A stretch of 64,000 bases of DNA from Reinekea sp. G2M2-21 (GCF_015687175.1 NZ_JADPQG010000001.1:434001-498000), one strand, 5' to 3'; counted from the first letter of the stretch, positions 15,251-24,392 are shown. Numbers and translations: made by a program. Notes: generated by a model not told the origin, from the sequence alone.

Positions 15251-16684
15251 GTGTTAAAACAAGTTCTCGTCACGGTGAGTTATGTAGCTGTATGTTTAAC
15301 CACGGCGTGCATGCCGCAAGCAGACAACCTTAACCTGCTGGCGGAAGATCAAAACAGAACGATGATCGAGGATGATGGTTCCGTCATTCTTATGGCCGAT
15401 GCGCTCACGGTGAAACGGGGCAGCGTCAGTAACCAGGGTTTGTCGGTTGTATCTGAACAGTCCATGTCCGGTACTCAGGATAACTGGAATGATTATCTCG
15501 AATTATCGCCAGACTCAACCCGGTTTATTGGGGACTTCACCTTCACGCTCCCGGCGGAAATTCTTTTCTCCGATGTCGAGTCCTTAGCGATCCACACCAA
15601 CGCCATTGGCGAAGCTAAGTCGGAGCAGCGTTGGCTGTTCAGAATACGGGATCATCTCAACAGTCGTTGGTTCACGGTGGGCGATAACACCGAAGCCGAA
15701 AGCTGGGTCTGGCAGGCGCAATCCTTATATATCTCGCTTCCTGCGGAACACTTTATTGATAACCAGAATCAAATTACCGTTCGCGTTCAGTCGAACAATG
15801 ATTACGACGTGGGTAATCTGGATTATTTGGTGGTTGAAGCGGCGCTCACGACAGGTTCGGATACCGACCCGGGCGACGGTGATGATAGCGGCGACGGCAA
15901 TGGCGATGGTAATACCCAAACCTGGTGGCAACCCAGTCCGGCGGATGCGTTAACCTGGCAATGGCAATTGCAAGGTAGCATCGACCACAGCTTCAATGTG
16001 GATGTTTACGACATCGATCTATTCGATACCAGTGCGGCAGAAATCGCTCAGTTAAAAGATGAAGGCCGGGTTGTCATCTGTTATTTCAGTGCGGGTACGT
16101 ATGAAGGCTGGCGGGAAGATTGGCGACAATTTTTCAGTTTCATCACGGACGATTCCTACAACGGCAATAAGCCGCCTTTCGCGGGTAAAATGGATGACTG
16201 GGATGAGCGATGGCTGGACATTCGCCGCATCGATTTACTCGGCCCTATCATGAATGCGCGTTTAGACCTGGCCAAAGAAAAGGGGTGTGACGCTGTTGAG
16301 CCAGACAACATGGACGCTTGGACACCCGATAACGCAAGCGCTGTGAATCTATCGCCTGCACTGACTGGTGAGGACCAAATTCGCTATAACCAATGGTTGG
16401 CCGATGAAGCCCACGCACGTGGACTGTCTATCGGTTTGAAGAACGATGTCGACCAGTTGGATGCCTTAGTTGCTCATTACGATTGGGCACTGAATGAACA
16501 ATGTTTCCAGTACAACGAATGCGAGGGCTATTCAGTGTTTACGCAGGCAAATAAGGCTGTATTCGGTGTTGAGTACCAAGGCGACATCAATACGATATGC
16601 ACCAAGGCAGATCAGCTCTCGTTGTTCTGGATGAAGAAGAAGTTGTCCTTGCAGGCATGGCGTCAAGGCTGTGAAGACTATTAA
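15251..16684 (+). CDS. Lipoprotein with GH114 endo-alpha-1,4-polygalactosaminidase domain
   Basis: 477 aa from GTG 15251. Signal peptide with lipobox LTTAC and lipidated Cys20. Residues about 40-198 form a beta-rich module (WNDYLELSPDS..., YISLPAEHF, ITVRVQSNND) that looks like a carbohydrate-binding jelly roll. A Gly/Asp linker (DPGDGDDSGDGNGDG) at about 205-220 follows. The rest is GH114: WQWQLQGSID, VDVYDIDLFDT, VVICYFSAGTYEGWR, WLDIRR, GCDAVEPDNMDAW with the likely catalytic acids, and GLSIGLKND. Such enzymes cut galactosaminogalactan-type polymers outside the cell. The stop codon coincides with the TTAA edge of a MITE. Confidence 0.88.
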   Translation: MLKQVLVTVSYVAVCLTTACMPQADNLNLLAEDQNRTMIEDDGSVILMADALTVKRGSVSNQGLSVVSEQSMSGTQDNWNDYLELSPDSTRFIGDFTFTLPAEILFSDVESLAIHTNAIGEAKSEQRWLFRIRDHLNSRWFTVGDNTEAESWVWQAQSLYISLPAEHFIDNQNQITVRVQSNNDYDVGNLDYLVVEAALTTGSDTDPGDGDDSGDGNGDGNTQTWWQPSPADALTWQWQLQGSIDHSFNVDVYDIDLFDTSAAEIAQLKDEGRVVICYFSAGTYEGWREDWRQFFSFITDDSYNGNKPPFAGKMDDWDERWLDIRRIDLLGPIMNARLDLAKEKGCDAVEPDNMDAWTPDNASAVNLSPALTGEDQIRYNQWLADEAHARGLSIGLKNDVDQLDALVAHYDWALNEQCFQYNECEGYSVFTQANKAVFGVEYQGDINTICTKADQLSLFWMKKKLSLQAWRQGCEDY

Positions 16685-16949
16685 GGGCATCTCTAGAAAG
16701 TCCTTCTGACTCTGGATTTAAGAATGGGCTTAAGGCGAGGCGAAAATTTGCAAACCTAGCGGGCTAAGTTAAGAATTTTCAACAATGCCATAAGTTCGTT
16801 CTTAACTCCCCGCAGGGCGCGGGCTAACAACGCACAACACATCGTTAAACACTTTGAAAAGGACTCGTCATTCCCTTCAGTGTTTGTCTCGTTTTGCACG
16901 TTGTTAGTACACGCGCAGAGATTGACGGACTTTTTAGAGATGCCCTTAA
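16681..16949. mobile_element. MITE with 23 bp terminal inverted repeats
   Basis: The ends TTAAGGGCATCTCTA... (16681-16703) and ...TAGAGATGCCCTTAA (16927-16949) are inverted repeats matching at 22 of 23 positions. TTAA at both ends fits the YTAR target duplication of IS5-group elements. GGGCA.TCTA also resembles the GGCAGGTCTAA end of the IS at 29860. The interior has no coding capacity. The element sits between two convergent genes. Confidence 0.8.
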
Positions 16950-18370
16950 GTAAGGGTGCAGCGAAGGGTGTGCGCGTCCGTCAATGAAAAGCGAAGGGAT
17001 AAGTTCATTAACTGGCTGGCTTCACTCACCAACGCTAAGCCTAAACCGACATGGTCCCGCTGATGGCGGGACTCTCCCTTTCGCCAAAATGGCTGAGTGA
17101 AGTGTTCTAAATCGTCCGGTTCTATGTTTTCTACCTTATTTTCAAGCGTGAAGACGAAACCATTTTCAGTTGATGCGAGTGCTATTCGAATGGTGGTGCC
17201 TCCGGGTGCGTAGGCTGTTGCATTGCTGATCAGATTCGAAAAAATTATGTGGCATAAGTCAGTATCGAGCATTCGCGTCAATGGAGGTGCAGATTCAAAC
17301 AGGACCCGCTGATTTCTTTGTGAGATGAACGGCATGTATTGGTCGAGAACGGTTTGAATGAATTGCGGCATGTCGATGCTGACGTCGGTTAGTGGGGGGT
17401 GATGACGACCTGACTGGAAACGAGCCAGATGCAGCATGGCATTCACCATGTTTGCCATGGAATGGGAAAGCTGGTTCGCTTGCTGAACGGCGTCGCGCAT
17501 GCGCTCGTTATTGTCGGGCGTCCGTAACGCCACATCGGTCACCAACCGTAATTCGGCCAACGGCGTTCGCAGTTCATGGGCGGCATCTGCGGTAAAGCGG
17601 CGCATGCGTTGAACAGACGCATCAATGCGGGCGAGCAACTGGTTGAGCGTAGTCACTACGGGTTGTATCTCGTCTGGCCAGTCATCCTCCGGTATGGATT
17701 CTTCAGTCGTCGCAATTTTCTCTATCTTGTTCGACATGAGCGCGAACGTTTTCATCCCTCGTGTCACGAGGTGATTAACAATGGCCCAACTCAACGCCAC
17801 CAAGGTTAACCCGATGAGTGCAGTCCAGACGCCCAATTCAAATAATGCATTGTTTAATGAGTCCCGATCTCGCCCCACCATGAGCACGAGTGAGAAGTCC
17901 TGTATGTCGTCGGCAACCTCCAAGTCAGGTTGTTGTTCTGCCCAACCCCATTGGGCATCGATGGTTTGTATCACAACGCGGACGGTTTTTTCGCCGACAG
18001 TCATATTCGAGAACACCGGTTCTGATGTAACCGTTGGGGTGGGCAGCGGCCATTGCGAATCGGTGCTTTCTATAAACGGAGAGCGATCGATGACGTCTGT
18101 TAATTCAATATTCCACGCCTGAAAGTATCGGCTGCCTCCTGCGTTGTACTGGGTGGCAACGTCAAAGTCTAAGTCAATGTAGAAATCGCCATCCGGCCAG
18201 ATTCGCGCAACACTGCTGATGCTCTGGAATTCCAGCAGTAAGTCTTCATCAAAGTTATGAACCAGAATAGCGCGATTCACCCAATAACTGGCAACACAAA
18301 ACAGAGTTGTGAGTACGCTGATGCTGGCGACCACAGCCCAAGTGGTTTGCTGACGAATGGAGTAGCTCAA
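16946..18370 (-). CDS. Two-component sensor histidine kinase
   Basis: 474 aa inner-membrane protein. TM1 about 10-34, periplasmic domain 35-177, TM2 about 178-200, then HAMP. The H-box FTADAAHELRTPLAEL has the phospho-accepting His265; the N-box NLISNATAYAPGG has Asn383; a G2-like VGLGLALV is at 441-448. The G1 box is unusual: LENKVENIEPDD replaces the common DxGxG, so ATP binding may be altered. The cognate regulator lies upstream, eight bases before the kinase start. Signal unknown. The stop codon is formed in the TTAA of the MITE. Confidence 0.92.
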   Translation of the reverse strand: MSYSIRQQTTWAVVASISVLTTLFCVASYWVNRAILVHNFDEDLLLEFQSISSVARIWPDGDFYIDLDFDVATQYNAGGSRYFQAWNIELTDVIDRSPFIESTDSQWPLPTPTVTSEPVFSNMTVGEKTVRVVIQTIDAQWGWAEQQPDLEVADDIQDFSLVLMVGRDRDSLNNALFELGVWTALIGLTLVALSWAIVNHLVTRGMKTFALMSNKIEKIATTEESIPEDDWPDEIQPVVTTLNQLLARIDASVQRMRRFTADAAHELRTPLAELRLVTDVALRTPDNNERMRDAVQQANQLSHSMANMVNAMLHLARFQSGRHHPPLTDVSIDMPQFIQTVLDQYMPFISQRNQRVLFESAPPLTRMLDTDLCHIIFSNLISNATAYAPGGTTIRIALASTENGFVFTLENKVENIEPDDLEHFTQPFWRKGESRHQRDHVGLGLALVSEASQLMNLSLRFSLTDAHTLRCTLT

Positions 18371-18378
18371 GAAAAATC

Positions 18379-19044
18379 CTATTGAATTTGGTAACCATGA
18401 CCACGACGAGTCACGATTCGGGAGGGTTTTTTGGGTTGGTCGATTAATTTTCGCAAACTGGATATGGCAGAGTCGACGACATTGCTTTTCAGTTCAATCG
18501 CGTCATCGTAAATTTTCTGTTCAATCATCTCGCGTGAAACAACAGTGCCTTTATGCAGCATCAGGCACTCCAGCAAACAATATTCTCGCGGTGGAATACG
18601 CACAATGGTGTTGTCGATCCGCACTTCTTTGGTATTCAGATTCAGTGCAATGCCATTCAGTTCAATGATGTTGCTGGCAAAGCCAGCACGGCGGCGTAAC
18701 AGTGCTTCGACGCGCGCCAGCAGCTCATCGAAATTAAATGGCTTCGTCAGGTAATCATTGGCGCCGGAACGCAGGCCGAGAACGCGGTCATCCACATCGT
18801 CCCGCGCGGTTAGCATCAACACCAGGCTGGAACGAGCGTTGTTGCGTAGCTGTTCCAGCAATTCAAAGCCGTTAAGCTGAGGCAACATGATGTCTAAGAT
18901 GATGAGATCAAACTCGAACTCCAGCGCGGTCCACAAACCAACCTTGCCATCGGCGGCACCCTGTACCGAGTAACCGGCATCATTCAGTCCGTTGATTAAA
19001 CTGCTCCGTAGAATGTCTGAATCTTCTATCACCAGTATTTGCAT
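18379..19044 (-). CDS. OmpR-family response regulator
   Basis: 221 aa. Receiver domain with acidic pair Glu7/Asp8, phosphorylation site Asp51 (LIILDIMLPQLNG), Thr79 (MLTARDD) and Lys101 (LTKPF). C-terminal winged helix from about 125, with PPREYCLLECLML, the recognition helix in VVDSAISSLRKLI, and a closing TRRGHGYQI. It precedes the histidine kinase in the same transcript. Targets unknown; nearby gene content offers no obvious regulon. Confidence 0.95.
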   Translation of the reverse strand: MQILVIEDSDILRSSLINGLNDAGYSVQGAADGKVGLWTALEFEFDLIILDIMLPQLNGFELLEQLRNNARSSLVLMLTARDDVDDRVLGLRSGANDYLTKPFNFDELLARVEALLRRRAGFASNIIELNGIALNLNTKEVRIDNTIVRIPPREYCLLECLMLHKGTVVSREMIEQKIYDDAIELKSNVVDSAISSLRKLIDQPKKPSRIVTRRGHGYQIQ

Positions 19045-19227
19045 GTGAAAAACTCGATGGGTTAGGGCGATTCGCTGATTCTAACCCCGCTACAGTGGAC
19101 AAACGTAGACCTGTCTGCAAAATGAGGCAGGTCAAAACATCAGATTGTGACCCGTGTCGAATACTGTTGTGCACAGAACATCACGTTTGCCTCATTGCAT
19201 GCAGAAAAACCGTTACTATCTCACTGG

Positions 19228-20193
19228 CTAGTCGCTGAGTTTCGCCAACCAACTCAGAATAGCTTGGGTGGTTTCCTGCGGTTTTTCCTGTTGAATCCAG
19301 TGGCCGCAGGCCAAGCTGACAACGTCAACATTGGGGACAAATTCCGGCAGTTGTTCAAAAGGAGGGATCAAGTCGTTTGCGCCGTAAATCATCAACGCAG
19401 GTGTATAGATAACCGGGTCGGTATTGGCCAGCAAATGCCAATTGCGGTCGAGGTTGCGGTACCAGTTGATACTGCTGGTGAAGCCGGTGCGCTCAAACGA
19501 AGACACAAAAACAGCCAGTTCCGCGTCGCTCATGATTGGCTCACCTTGAGGTGTGTCAGATTCAGCGAGGTTGATCATCATCATGCCGGGTTCTGGGGGC
19601 GTTGGAGCAAGGTTTTTGCGGAACAGGTTACGCAGGAATTGCCCGGTGCGTTGGTCCAGAATGGCATCGGCTACACCGGGTTGCTTGTTAAAGTGCACGA
19701 AGTAATTATCGTCCCCGAGAAACTGTTCCATCATGGCGAGCCATGGTTGTTCACCCCGAACCTGGTAAGGCAACGCCAGCGCGATAAGACCCTTCATTCG
19801 GTTCGGGTGCAACAGCGCCATTGACCACACTATATTCGCGCCCCAGTCGTGGCCAACAAATACCGCATCTGCGTAACCAAAATGGTCCAGCAGGGCGACC
19901 AGATCACCGGTTAAATGCTCAATGTCGTAATCGTTGACGTCAGTGGGTTGAGAAGAATGGCCGTAGCCTCGTTGATTGGGCACGATGACATGGTAACCAG
20001 CTGCGACAAGCGCCGGTACTTGGTGGCGCCACGAAAACGCATGCTCTGGCCAGCCATGGCACAGCACGATTGGGTTACCTTTATTGTGTTGACCGGCTTC
20101 AAACACTTCCAATTCTATTCCGTTCACAGATATCTGTGATGGCGAAGGGAAATCTTGGGTTGCGATTATTGTGTCATTCATGGCTGTATTCAC
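19228..20193 (-). CDS. Epoxide hydrolase-type alpha/beta hydrolase
   Basis: 321 aa from a GTG at 20191-20193, chosen because GAAGGAGA lies at the right distance; the nearest ATG (20181) would be too far from it. Oxyanion motif HGWP at 46-49, nucleophile Asp116 in VGHDWGAN, lid Tyr in INWYRNLDR, and the C-terminal catalytic His in LACGHWIQQEKP. This is the set of soluble epoxide hydrolases and some dehalogenases; WYRN and the HGWP motif favour epoxide hydrolase. Divergent from a WYL-type regulator that may control it. Substrate unknown. Confidence 0.88.
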   Translation of the reverse strand: MNTAMNDTIIATQDFPSPSQISVNGIELEVFEAGQHNKGNPIVLCHGWPEHAFSWRHQVPALVAAGYHVIVPNQRGYGHSSQPTDVNDYDIEHLTGDLVALLDHFGYADAVFVGHDWGANIVWSMALLHPNRMKGLIALALPYQVRGEQPWLAMMEQFLGDDNYFVHFNKQPGVADAILDQRTGQFLRNLFRKNLAPTPPEPGMMMINLAESDTPQGEPIMSDAELAVFVSSFERTGFTSSINWYRNLDRNWHLLANTDPVIYTPALMIYGANDLIPPFEQLPEFVPNVDVVSLACGHWIQQEKPQETTQAILSWLAKLSD

Positions 20194-20275
20194 GGTTGTC
20201 TCCTTCAAGGTTTCAATGTTGCTTAAACGACGCTCCGCCGTTCTTGCGACGGGGTTGAGTAGACAATAACGCCTA

Positions 20276-20298
20276 TTTAGGACAGTATTCGCCCTAAA
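20276..20298. promoter_or_regulatory. Candidate operator between hydrolase and WYL regulator
   Basis: TTTAGG (20276-20281) and CCTAAA (20293-20298) form an inverted repeat 11 bases apart in the divergent intergenic region, immediately before the regulator start. Positioned for autoregulation. Inference only. Confidence 0.35.
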
Positions 20299-21287
20299 TG
20301 AAATTCCGGGAAAGAAACGTGTATTCTCCAACATTGCGCCAGTTGGCGGTGCTTGAATTGTTGCAAACCTATGGTGCCATGCCTGGGAAAGAATTGGCGG
20401 AACGGCTCGAGGTTGATGTGCGTACGGTCCGCCGCTACATCACCGCGCTTCAGGATATGGGCATTCCAGTGGCCGCCGAAAGAGGCCCTTTTGGCGCTTA
20501 CCGGTTGAAACGAGGCGCGCGTTTGCCACCGCTTATTTATAACGACTCTGAAGCCAGCGCAATCGTGTTGGGGTTAACCGCCATGCGGCAAATGAATTTC
20601 CCCATGGACGCTGTTGCCATCGAATCCGCGTTGGCAAAAACGAAACGCGTGTTGCCGGACCGAGTGTTCGACTACGTTAACGAGCTGGAAGACCTGATCA
20701 AAGTTCATAACCCTGCCTATCAATCAATCACGCAACTGATGCATAGCGATTTTGTCATGTTGCTGGACCACGCTATCCGCAAACGCAAAACAGCGGTACT
20801 CCGCTACGCCTCGAAAGATGGCCAGCAAACCGAGCGGGAAGTGGATCTCTATGGTCTGGTGTTAATCACCGGGCAATGGTATGCCGCTGGTTACTGCCAC
20901 TTACGCAAGGGCTTGCGAACGTTCCGGTTGGACCGCTTAGTGGCCATTACAATCACCGATCGTCATTTTGAACGCCCACAAAATTTCGACGTTTTAAATT
21001 ACGTGCTGGAATCGCGAACCCAAGTTCAAAAAAGTTTCGATGTTGAAATAGTGCTGGATATTTCCATTGAGAAAGCACGCAGCCTGCTGCCGTCGGAAAT
21101 GCACTCTCTGATACCGCTCGACGAAGGGGTGTTGTATCGCCAGTCCACATCTCGGTTGGATTGGCTCGCGTTCACTTTACTGAATTTAAATGTCCCTTTT
21201 AGAATTGAAAAGCCGACAGAGCTTTACGGTGTTTTTCAGGACCTGGCGGAAAAAGCAGGCCGCGTTAAGCCTGGGAAGAATAGTTAA
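20298..21287 (+). CDS. YafY-type transcriptional regulator (HTH + WYL domain)
   Basis: 329 aa if started at ATG 20298; a GTG at 20319 behind GGGAAAG gives a product seven residues shorter and may be the real start. N-terminal winged HTH (LELLQTYGAMPGKELAERLEVDVRTVRRYITAL). The WYL region follows around residues 170-230, with the family-like ITGQWYAAGYCHLRKGLRTFRLDRL. C-terminal WCX-like extension to the end. Such regulators sense small ligands or nucleic acids. It is transcribed away from the epoxide hydrolase gene. Confidence 0.9.
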   Translation: MKFRERNVYSPTLRQLAVLELLQTYGAMPGKELAERLEVDVRTVRRYITALQDMGIPVAAERGPFGAYRLKRGARLPPLIYNDSEASAIVLGLTAMRQMNFPMDAVAIESALAKTKRVLPDRVFDYVNELEDLIKVHNPAYQSITQLMHSDFVMLLDHAIRKRKTAVLRYASKDGQQTEREVDLYGLVLITGQWYAAGYCHLRKGLRTFRLDRLVAITITDRHFERPQNFDVLNYVLESRTQVQKSFDVEIVLDISIEKARSLLPSEMHSLIPLDEGVLYRQSTSRLDWLAFTLLNLNVPFRIEKPTELYGVFQDLAEKAGRVKPGKNS

Positions 21288-21352
21288 GGCAAGGGACGTG
21301 ATGGGCGGTTAAGTAAAACAGGGTTGCTTAAACTAACCGGTTTGGTACAGGG

Positions 21353-21628
21353 TTAAATCGTCTCACCATCCAACACCTTAATCGGTAATTCAAACACGTT
21401 CTTTTCCATTGGCTCGCCGTTAAAGCGAGCCAGCAATTCTGTGGCGGTTAAACGACTTATCTCTTCCTGGGGCGTGGCGACAGTGGCCAGTTTAGGTACG
21501 ATCACCTGAGAAAAGTTATGCCCTGGGAAACCAGCAATGGCAACGTTGCCGGGCACCGGTATGTTCTGCCGTTGGCATTCGTAGAGTGCACCAATGGCGA
21601 TGTTGTCGTTGGCGCACGCAACACTATA
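21353..21628 (-). pseudogene. Truncated GntR copy (C-terminal fragment)
   Basis: About 90 codons, still open, encoding a protein end nearly identical to the intact gntR at 22621-23622 (ALYECQRQNIPVPG..., then VIVPKLATVAT, LLARFNGEPME, VLDGETI). Similarity stops abruptly near 21628, inside the effector-binding domain. Several substitutions show that the two copies have diverged or come from different strains. The fragment lacks the HTH and start region and is not expected to function. Confidence 0.85.
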
Positions 21629-21999
21629 CAGTCTTTCAATGCTAAAGATCAGCGGTAAGGGTATTTGTTATCAGCATGCCAATCATTCTTGTTGCTGGAA
21701 CAGACGTTAATTACGCGCCCTGTGGTGTTTTAATAATATTAATAGTTTGAAGGACGGCGTTTGGCGCGCTGAAAACATAGGTAATGTCGCGGATCTAACT
21801 GCTGCGATTGAAGGGCAGATAGGCGCTGCTTTTTGTGGGTTTGAGAACATTCCTTCGCATGAGCAGGGGCAGCTGGTATTCAAGGATGAAATACTGAAAA
21901 TGGCTATGAAGCTACCGAGTGCTGGCATAAACTAAGACTCATGTGTTCAGGGTTCTCAACTAAAATCCGTTGAGCGCCCAACTGGATAGGAGAATTTAG
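21629..21999. other. Junction DNA with a gene remnant
   Basis: Between the broken gntR copy and the CDF gene. A 62-codon reading frame at 21747-21935 (+; MKDGVWRAENIGNVAD..., ending KMAMKLPSAGIN) reads like the C-terminal end of a larger protein, but no parent gene is present. Possibly a leftover of the insertion that brought in the transporter. No repeats recognised. Confidence 0.35.
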
Positions 22000-22614
22000 A
22001 TGTCAGATTGTGGATGTGGGGCAGAACAGGCGGAGAGTTTGGAAAGAAAAACGCTTCTTGTTCTCTTGGCAATTAATGCGTTTATGTTTGTTACTGAGTT
22101 TGTGCTGGGTTGGTTCGCTCAATCGACAGGGTTAATCGCAGATTCACTCGATATGTTGGCTGACGCCACCGTTTACGGATTGTCGTTATACGCCGTTGGA
22201 AAAGGCATTACCAAGCAGGTTAACGCCGCCCGGTTGAGTGGTTACCTGCAAATTTTATTGGGCGTCGGCGTACTGTTGGAGGTGCTGCGGCGGTTGCTGT
22301 TTGGTAGTGAACCCCAAAGTACGCTCATCATGGTTGTTGGAGCCCTCGCACTGGTAGCCAATATTGTATGTCTCGCTCTGATCTCCAAGCATAAAGATGG
22401 AGGAGTGCACATGAGGGCTTCCTGGATATTCTCTACTAACGATGTCATTGCCAATATCGGGGTCGTTGTATCGGGTGCTCTTGTTGCGGTTATCGGTAGT
22501 CGTTACCCAGACCTGATTGTTGGCACCTTAATATCGGTCGTGGTTATCCGCGGTGGTTTAAAAATATTGCGTGATGCTAAGGAAACTCAAGAGAGCGCTA
22601 AGTGCAGCGCATAG
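22000..22614 (+). CDS. Cation diffusion facilitator-type transporter
   Basis: 204 aa from ATG 22000 with TAGGAGAA at a good distance. Begins with a Cys-rich MSDCGCGAEQ, then about five to six membrane segments. The metal site of CDF proteins is seen as DSLDMLADA in TM2 (D-x3-D type) and STNDVIANIG in TM5 (ND...). It has no C-terminal cytoplasmic domain and is much shorter than ZitB or FieF; short forms of this type exist. Probably exports Zn, Co or a similar divalent ion. It sits between two copies of the gntR 3' end. Confidence 0.85.
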   Translation: MSDCGCGAEQAESLERKTLLVLLAINAFMFVTEFVLGWFAQSTGLIADSLDMLADATVYGLSLYAVGKGITKQVNAARLSGYLQILLGVGVLLEVLRRLLFGSEPQSTLIMVVGALALVANIVCLALISKHKDGGVHMRASWIFSTNDVIANIGVVVSGALVAVIGSRYPDLIVGTLISVVVIRGGLKILRDAKETQESAKCSA

Positions 22615-22620
22615 TGTGTT

Positions 22621-23622
22621 TTAAATTGTCTCACCATCCAACACCTTAAACGGTAATTCAAACACGTTCCTTTCCATCGGCTCGCCGTTAAAGCGAGCCA
22701 GCAATTCTGTGGCGGCTAAACGACCTATCTCTTCTCGGGGCGTGGCGACAGTGGCCAGTTTAGGTACGATCACCTGAGAAAAGTTATGCCCATGGAAACC
22801 TGCAATGGCAATTTTGCCGGGCACCGGTATGTTCTGCCGTTGGCATTCGTAGAGGGCACCAATGGCGATGTCGTCGTTGGTGCACACAACGCCGTCCATG
22901 TTTGGGTGTTCTTTCAAGGCTTGGCACAACAGCTCACTGCCAATAGTGAAAGACGAAGGCAATTCGGTGTGTATAACGCGGGCCGTTAATTTGGCGGCAT
23001 TTATGGCGTATTTGTAGCCCTGAATTTTTTGTTGTGTACGTTCGTCCATGCGTGCAGCCAGGTACACAAGGTTGCGGTAGCCTTTATCAATCATGCGTTG
23101 GGTCATGGCGGTTGACGCAGCGGCATTGTCTATACCGACGGCTTGGCTGATCGGTTTGGCAACACTGTCCATTATTTCCACGACGGGGATATCAGCCATA
23201 TCGAGCATTTTTCGGGTGCGCTCGGTGTGGACACTTTCGGAGAGAATAACGCCGTCTATGTTGTACGAAAGTAGTTTTGCCAGCCGGGCTTCTTCGGCGC
23301 TTTTGCTGTAACCGTAATGAGCCAGCATGGTTTGGTAACCTGCGGGGTCGATGACCTCTTCAATACCACGGATCACTTCAGCAAACACCTGGTTGGTCAA
23401 CGAGGGCACCAACACACCAATGGCGTGGCTTTTCGCGTTGGAAAGTAAGTTGGGCGCTTGGTTGTGAATGTAACCGATGTCTTCCAGTGCTTTGGCGATG
23501 CGGGTTTGCAAAGAGGCTGACACGCTTTCCGGGTTACGCAGGAAGCGACTCACGGTCATTTTGGTGATGCCCACTTCATCGGCAACGTGCTGTAGGGTGG
23601 GTCGGTTTTTCTTTTTTGCCAT
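22621..23622 (-). CDS. gntR: LacI-family gluconate utilization repressor
   Basis: 333 aa. LacI HTH at the N-terminus (TLQHVADEVGITKMTVSRFLRNPESVS), hinge and core domain like Escherichia coli GntR (LLSNAKSHAIGVLVPSLTNQVF, GVVCTNDDIAIGALYECQ, GFHGHNFSQVI). It represses gluconate and Entner-Doudoroff genes and is relieved by gluconate. The sites at 23642-23690 and 26848 match its expected operators. Last gene in the gntK-edd-eda-gntR direction. Its 3' end is duplicated at 21353. Confidence 0.93.
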   Translation of the reverse strand: MAKKKNRPTLQHVADEVGITKMTVSRFLRNPESVSASLQTRIAKALEDIGYIHNQAPNLLSNAKSHAIGVLVPSLTNQVFAEVIRGIEEVIDPAGYQTMLAHYGYSKSAEEARLAKLLSYNIDGVILSESVHTERTRKMLDMADIPVVEIMDSVAKPISQAVGIDNAAASTAMTQRMIDKGYRNLVYLAARMDERTQQKIQGYKYAINAAKLTARVIHTELPSSFTIGSELLCQALKEHPNMDGVVCTNDDIAIGALYECQRQNIPVPGKIAIAGFHGHNFSQVIVPKLATVATPREEIGRLAATELLARFNGEPMERNVFELPFKVLDGETI

Positions 23623-23641
23623 GGTGTGTTAACTGCTGAAT

Positions 23642-23690
23642 TGTTGCGTGTAACATACCACGATTCGGGCGCATGTTAATGCGCTAACGT
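23642..23690. promoter_or_regulatory. Two candidate GntR operators upstream of gntR
   Basis: TGTTGCGTGTAACAT at 23642-23656 and ATGTTAATGCGCTAACGT at 23673-23690 are imperfect versions of the ATGTTACCCGTAACAT site found at 26848. They lie in the 134-base gap before gntR, suggesting autoregulation. Confidence 0.45.
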
Positions 23691-23756
23691 TCCTGTGCAC
23701 TGCGGTTACTCGCCTGGGAGTTCTCATCATGCAACCTATTGCGCGGTAATTTCACA

Positions 23757-24392
23757 TTACCGGCATTGTTCGAGTGCCGCGCGGGTTAATTCGGTAATGG
23801 CAGTCCAATCGCGTTGGCGGATCAAATCTGGGGGCAGCATCCAGGTGCCACCGACACAGGTGACGCAATCCAACGCCAGGTAATCTTTCAGGTTATCGGC
23901 TGTCACACCGCCGGTCGGGCATACGGTCACCTGACTGATCGGAGCGGTGAGGGCTTTCAACGCTTTCGCACCGCCGTTTATTTCAGCAGGGAAGAACTTC
24001 AAATGGCTGTAACCCGCTTCCAGCGCTTGCATCATGTTCGAGGCATTAGCAACGCCGGGGATTAACGGTACGGGTTTATGGGCGGCGTGTTCGAGTAATG
24101 CTGTGGTCAGTCCGGGGCTGATGACAAACGAAGCACCGGCGGCTACGGCATCGTCGTACTGTGCCGTGTTCAGTACGGTACCGGCTCCGACTTTGACTTG
24201 CGGAAAGGCATTGGCCAACCGATGCAAAGCCTCCAGTGCGCACGGTGTACGCAGCGTAATTTCGAAAACGGTTAGCCCGCCTTCGAACAAGGCTTGGCCC
24301 AGGGGTAAGGCGTCTTCCAGATGCTCTATCACCATGACCGGGATAATCGGTCCGGCGGTGAAGACAGGTTCAACATTAAGTTGCGCGATCAT
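23757..24392 (-). CDS. eda: 2-dehydro-3-deoxy-phosphogluconate (KDPG) aldolase
   Basis: 211 aa TIM-barrel aldolase. Schiff-base Lys132 in SHLKFFPAE, Glu44 in FEITLRTP, phosphate loops GAGTVLN (69-75) and CPTGGV. It splits KDPG to pyruvate and glyceraldehyde 3-phosphate, the last step of the Entner-Doudoroff route. The start overlaps the edd stop by four bases (ATGA). Confidence 0.96.
   Translation of the reverse strand: MIAQLNVEPVFTAGPIIPVMVIEHLEDALPLGQALFEGGLTVFEITLRTPCALEALHRLANAFPQVKVGAGTVLNTAQYDDAVAAGASFVISPGLTTALLEHAAHKPVPLIPGVANASNMMQALEAGYSHLKFFPAEINGGAKALKALTAPISQVTVCPTGGVTADNLKDYLALDCVTCVGGTWMLPPDLIRQRDWTAITELTRAALEQCR

Noticed and set aside
19147-19824. 225-codon plus-strand frame
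   Set aside because: Antisense to the epoxide hydrolase gene, which has a full catalytic set.
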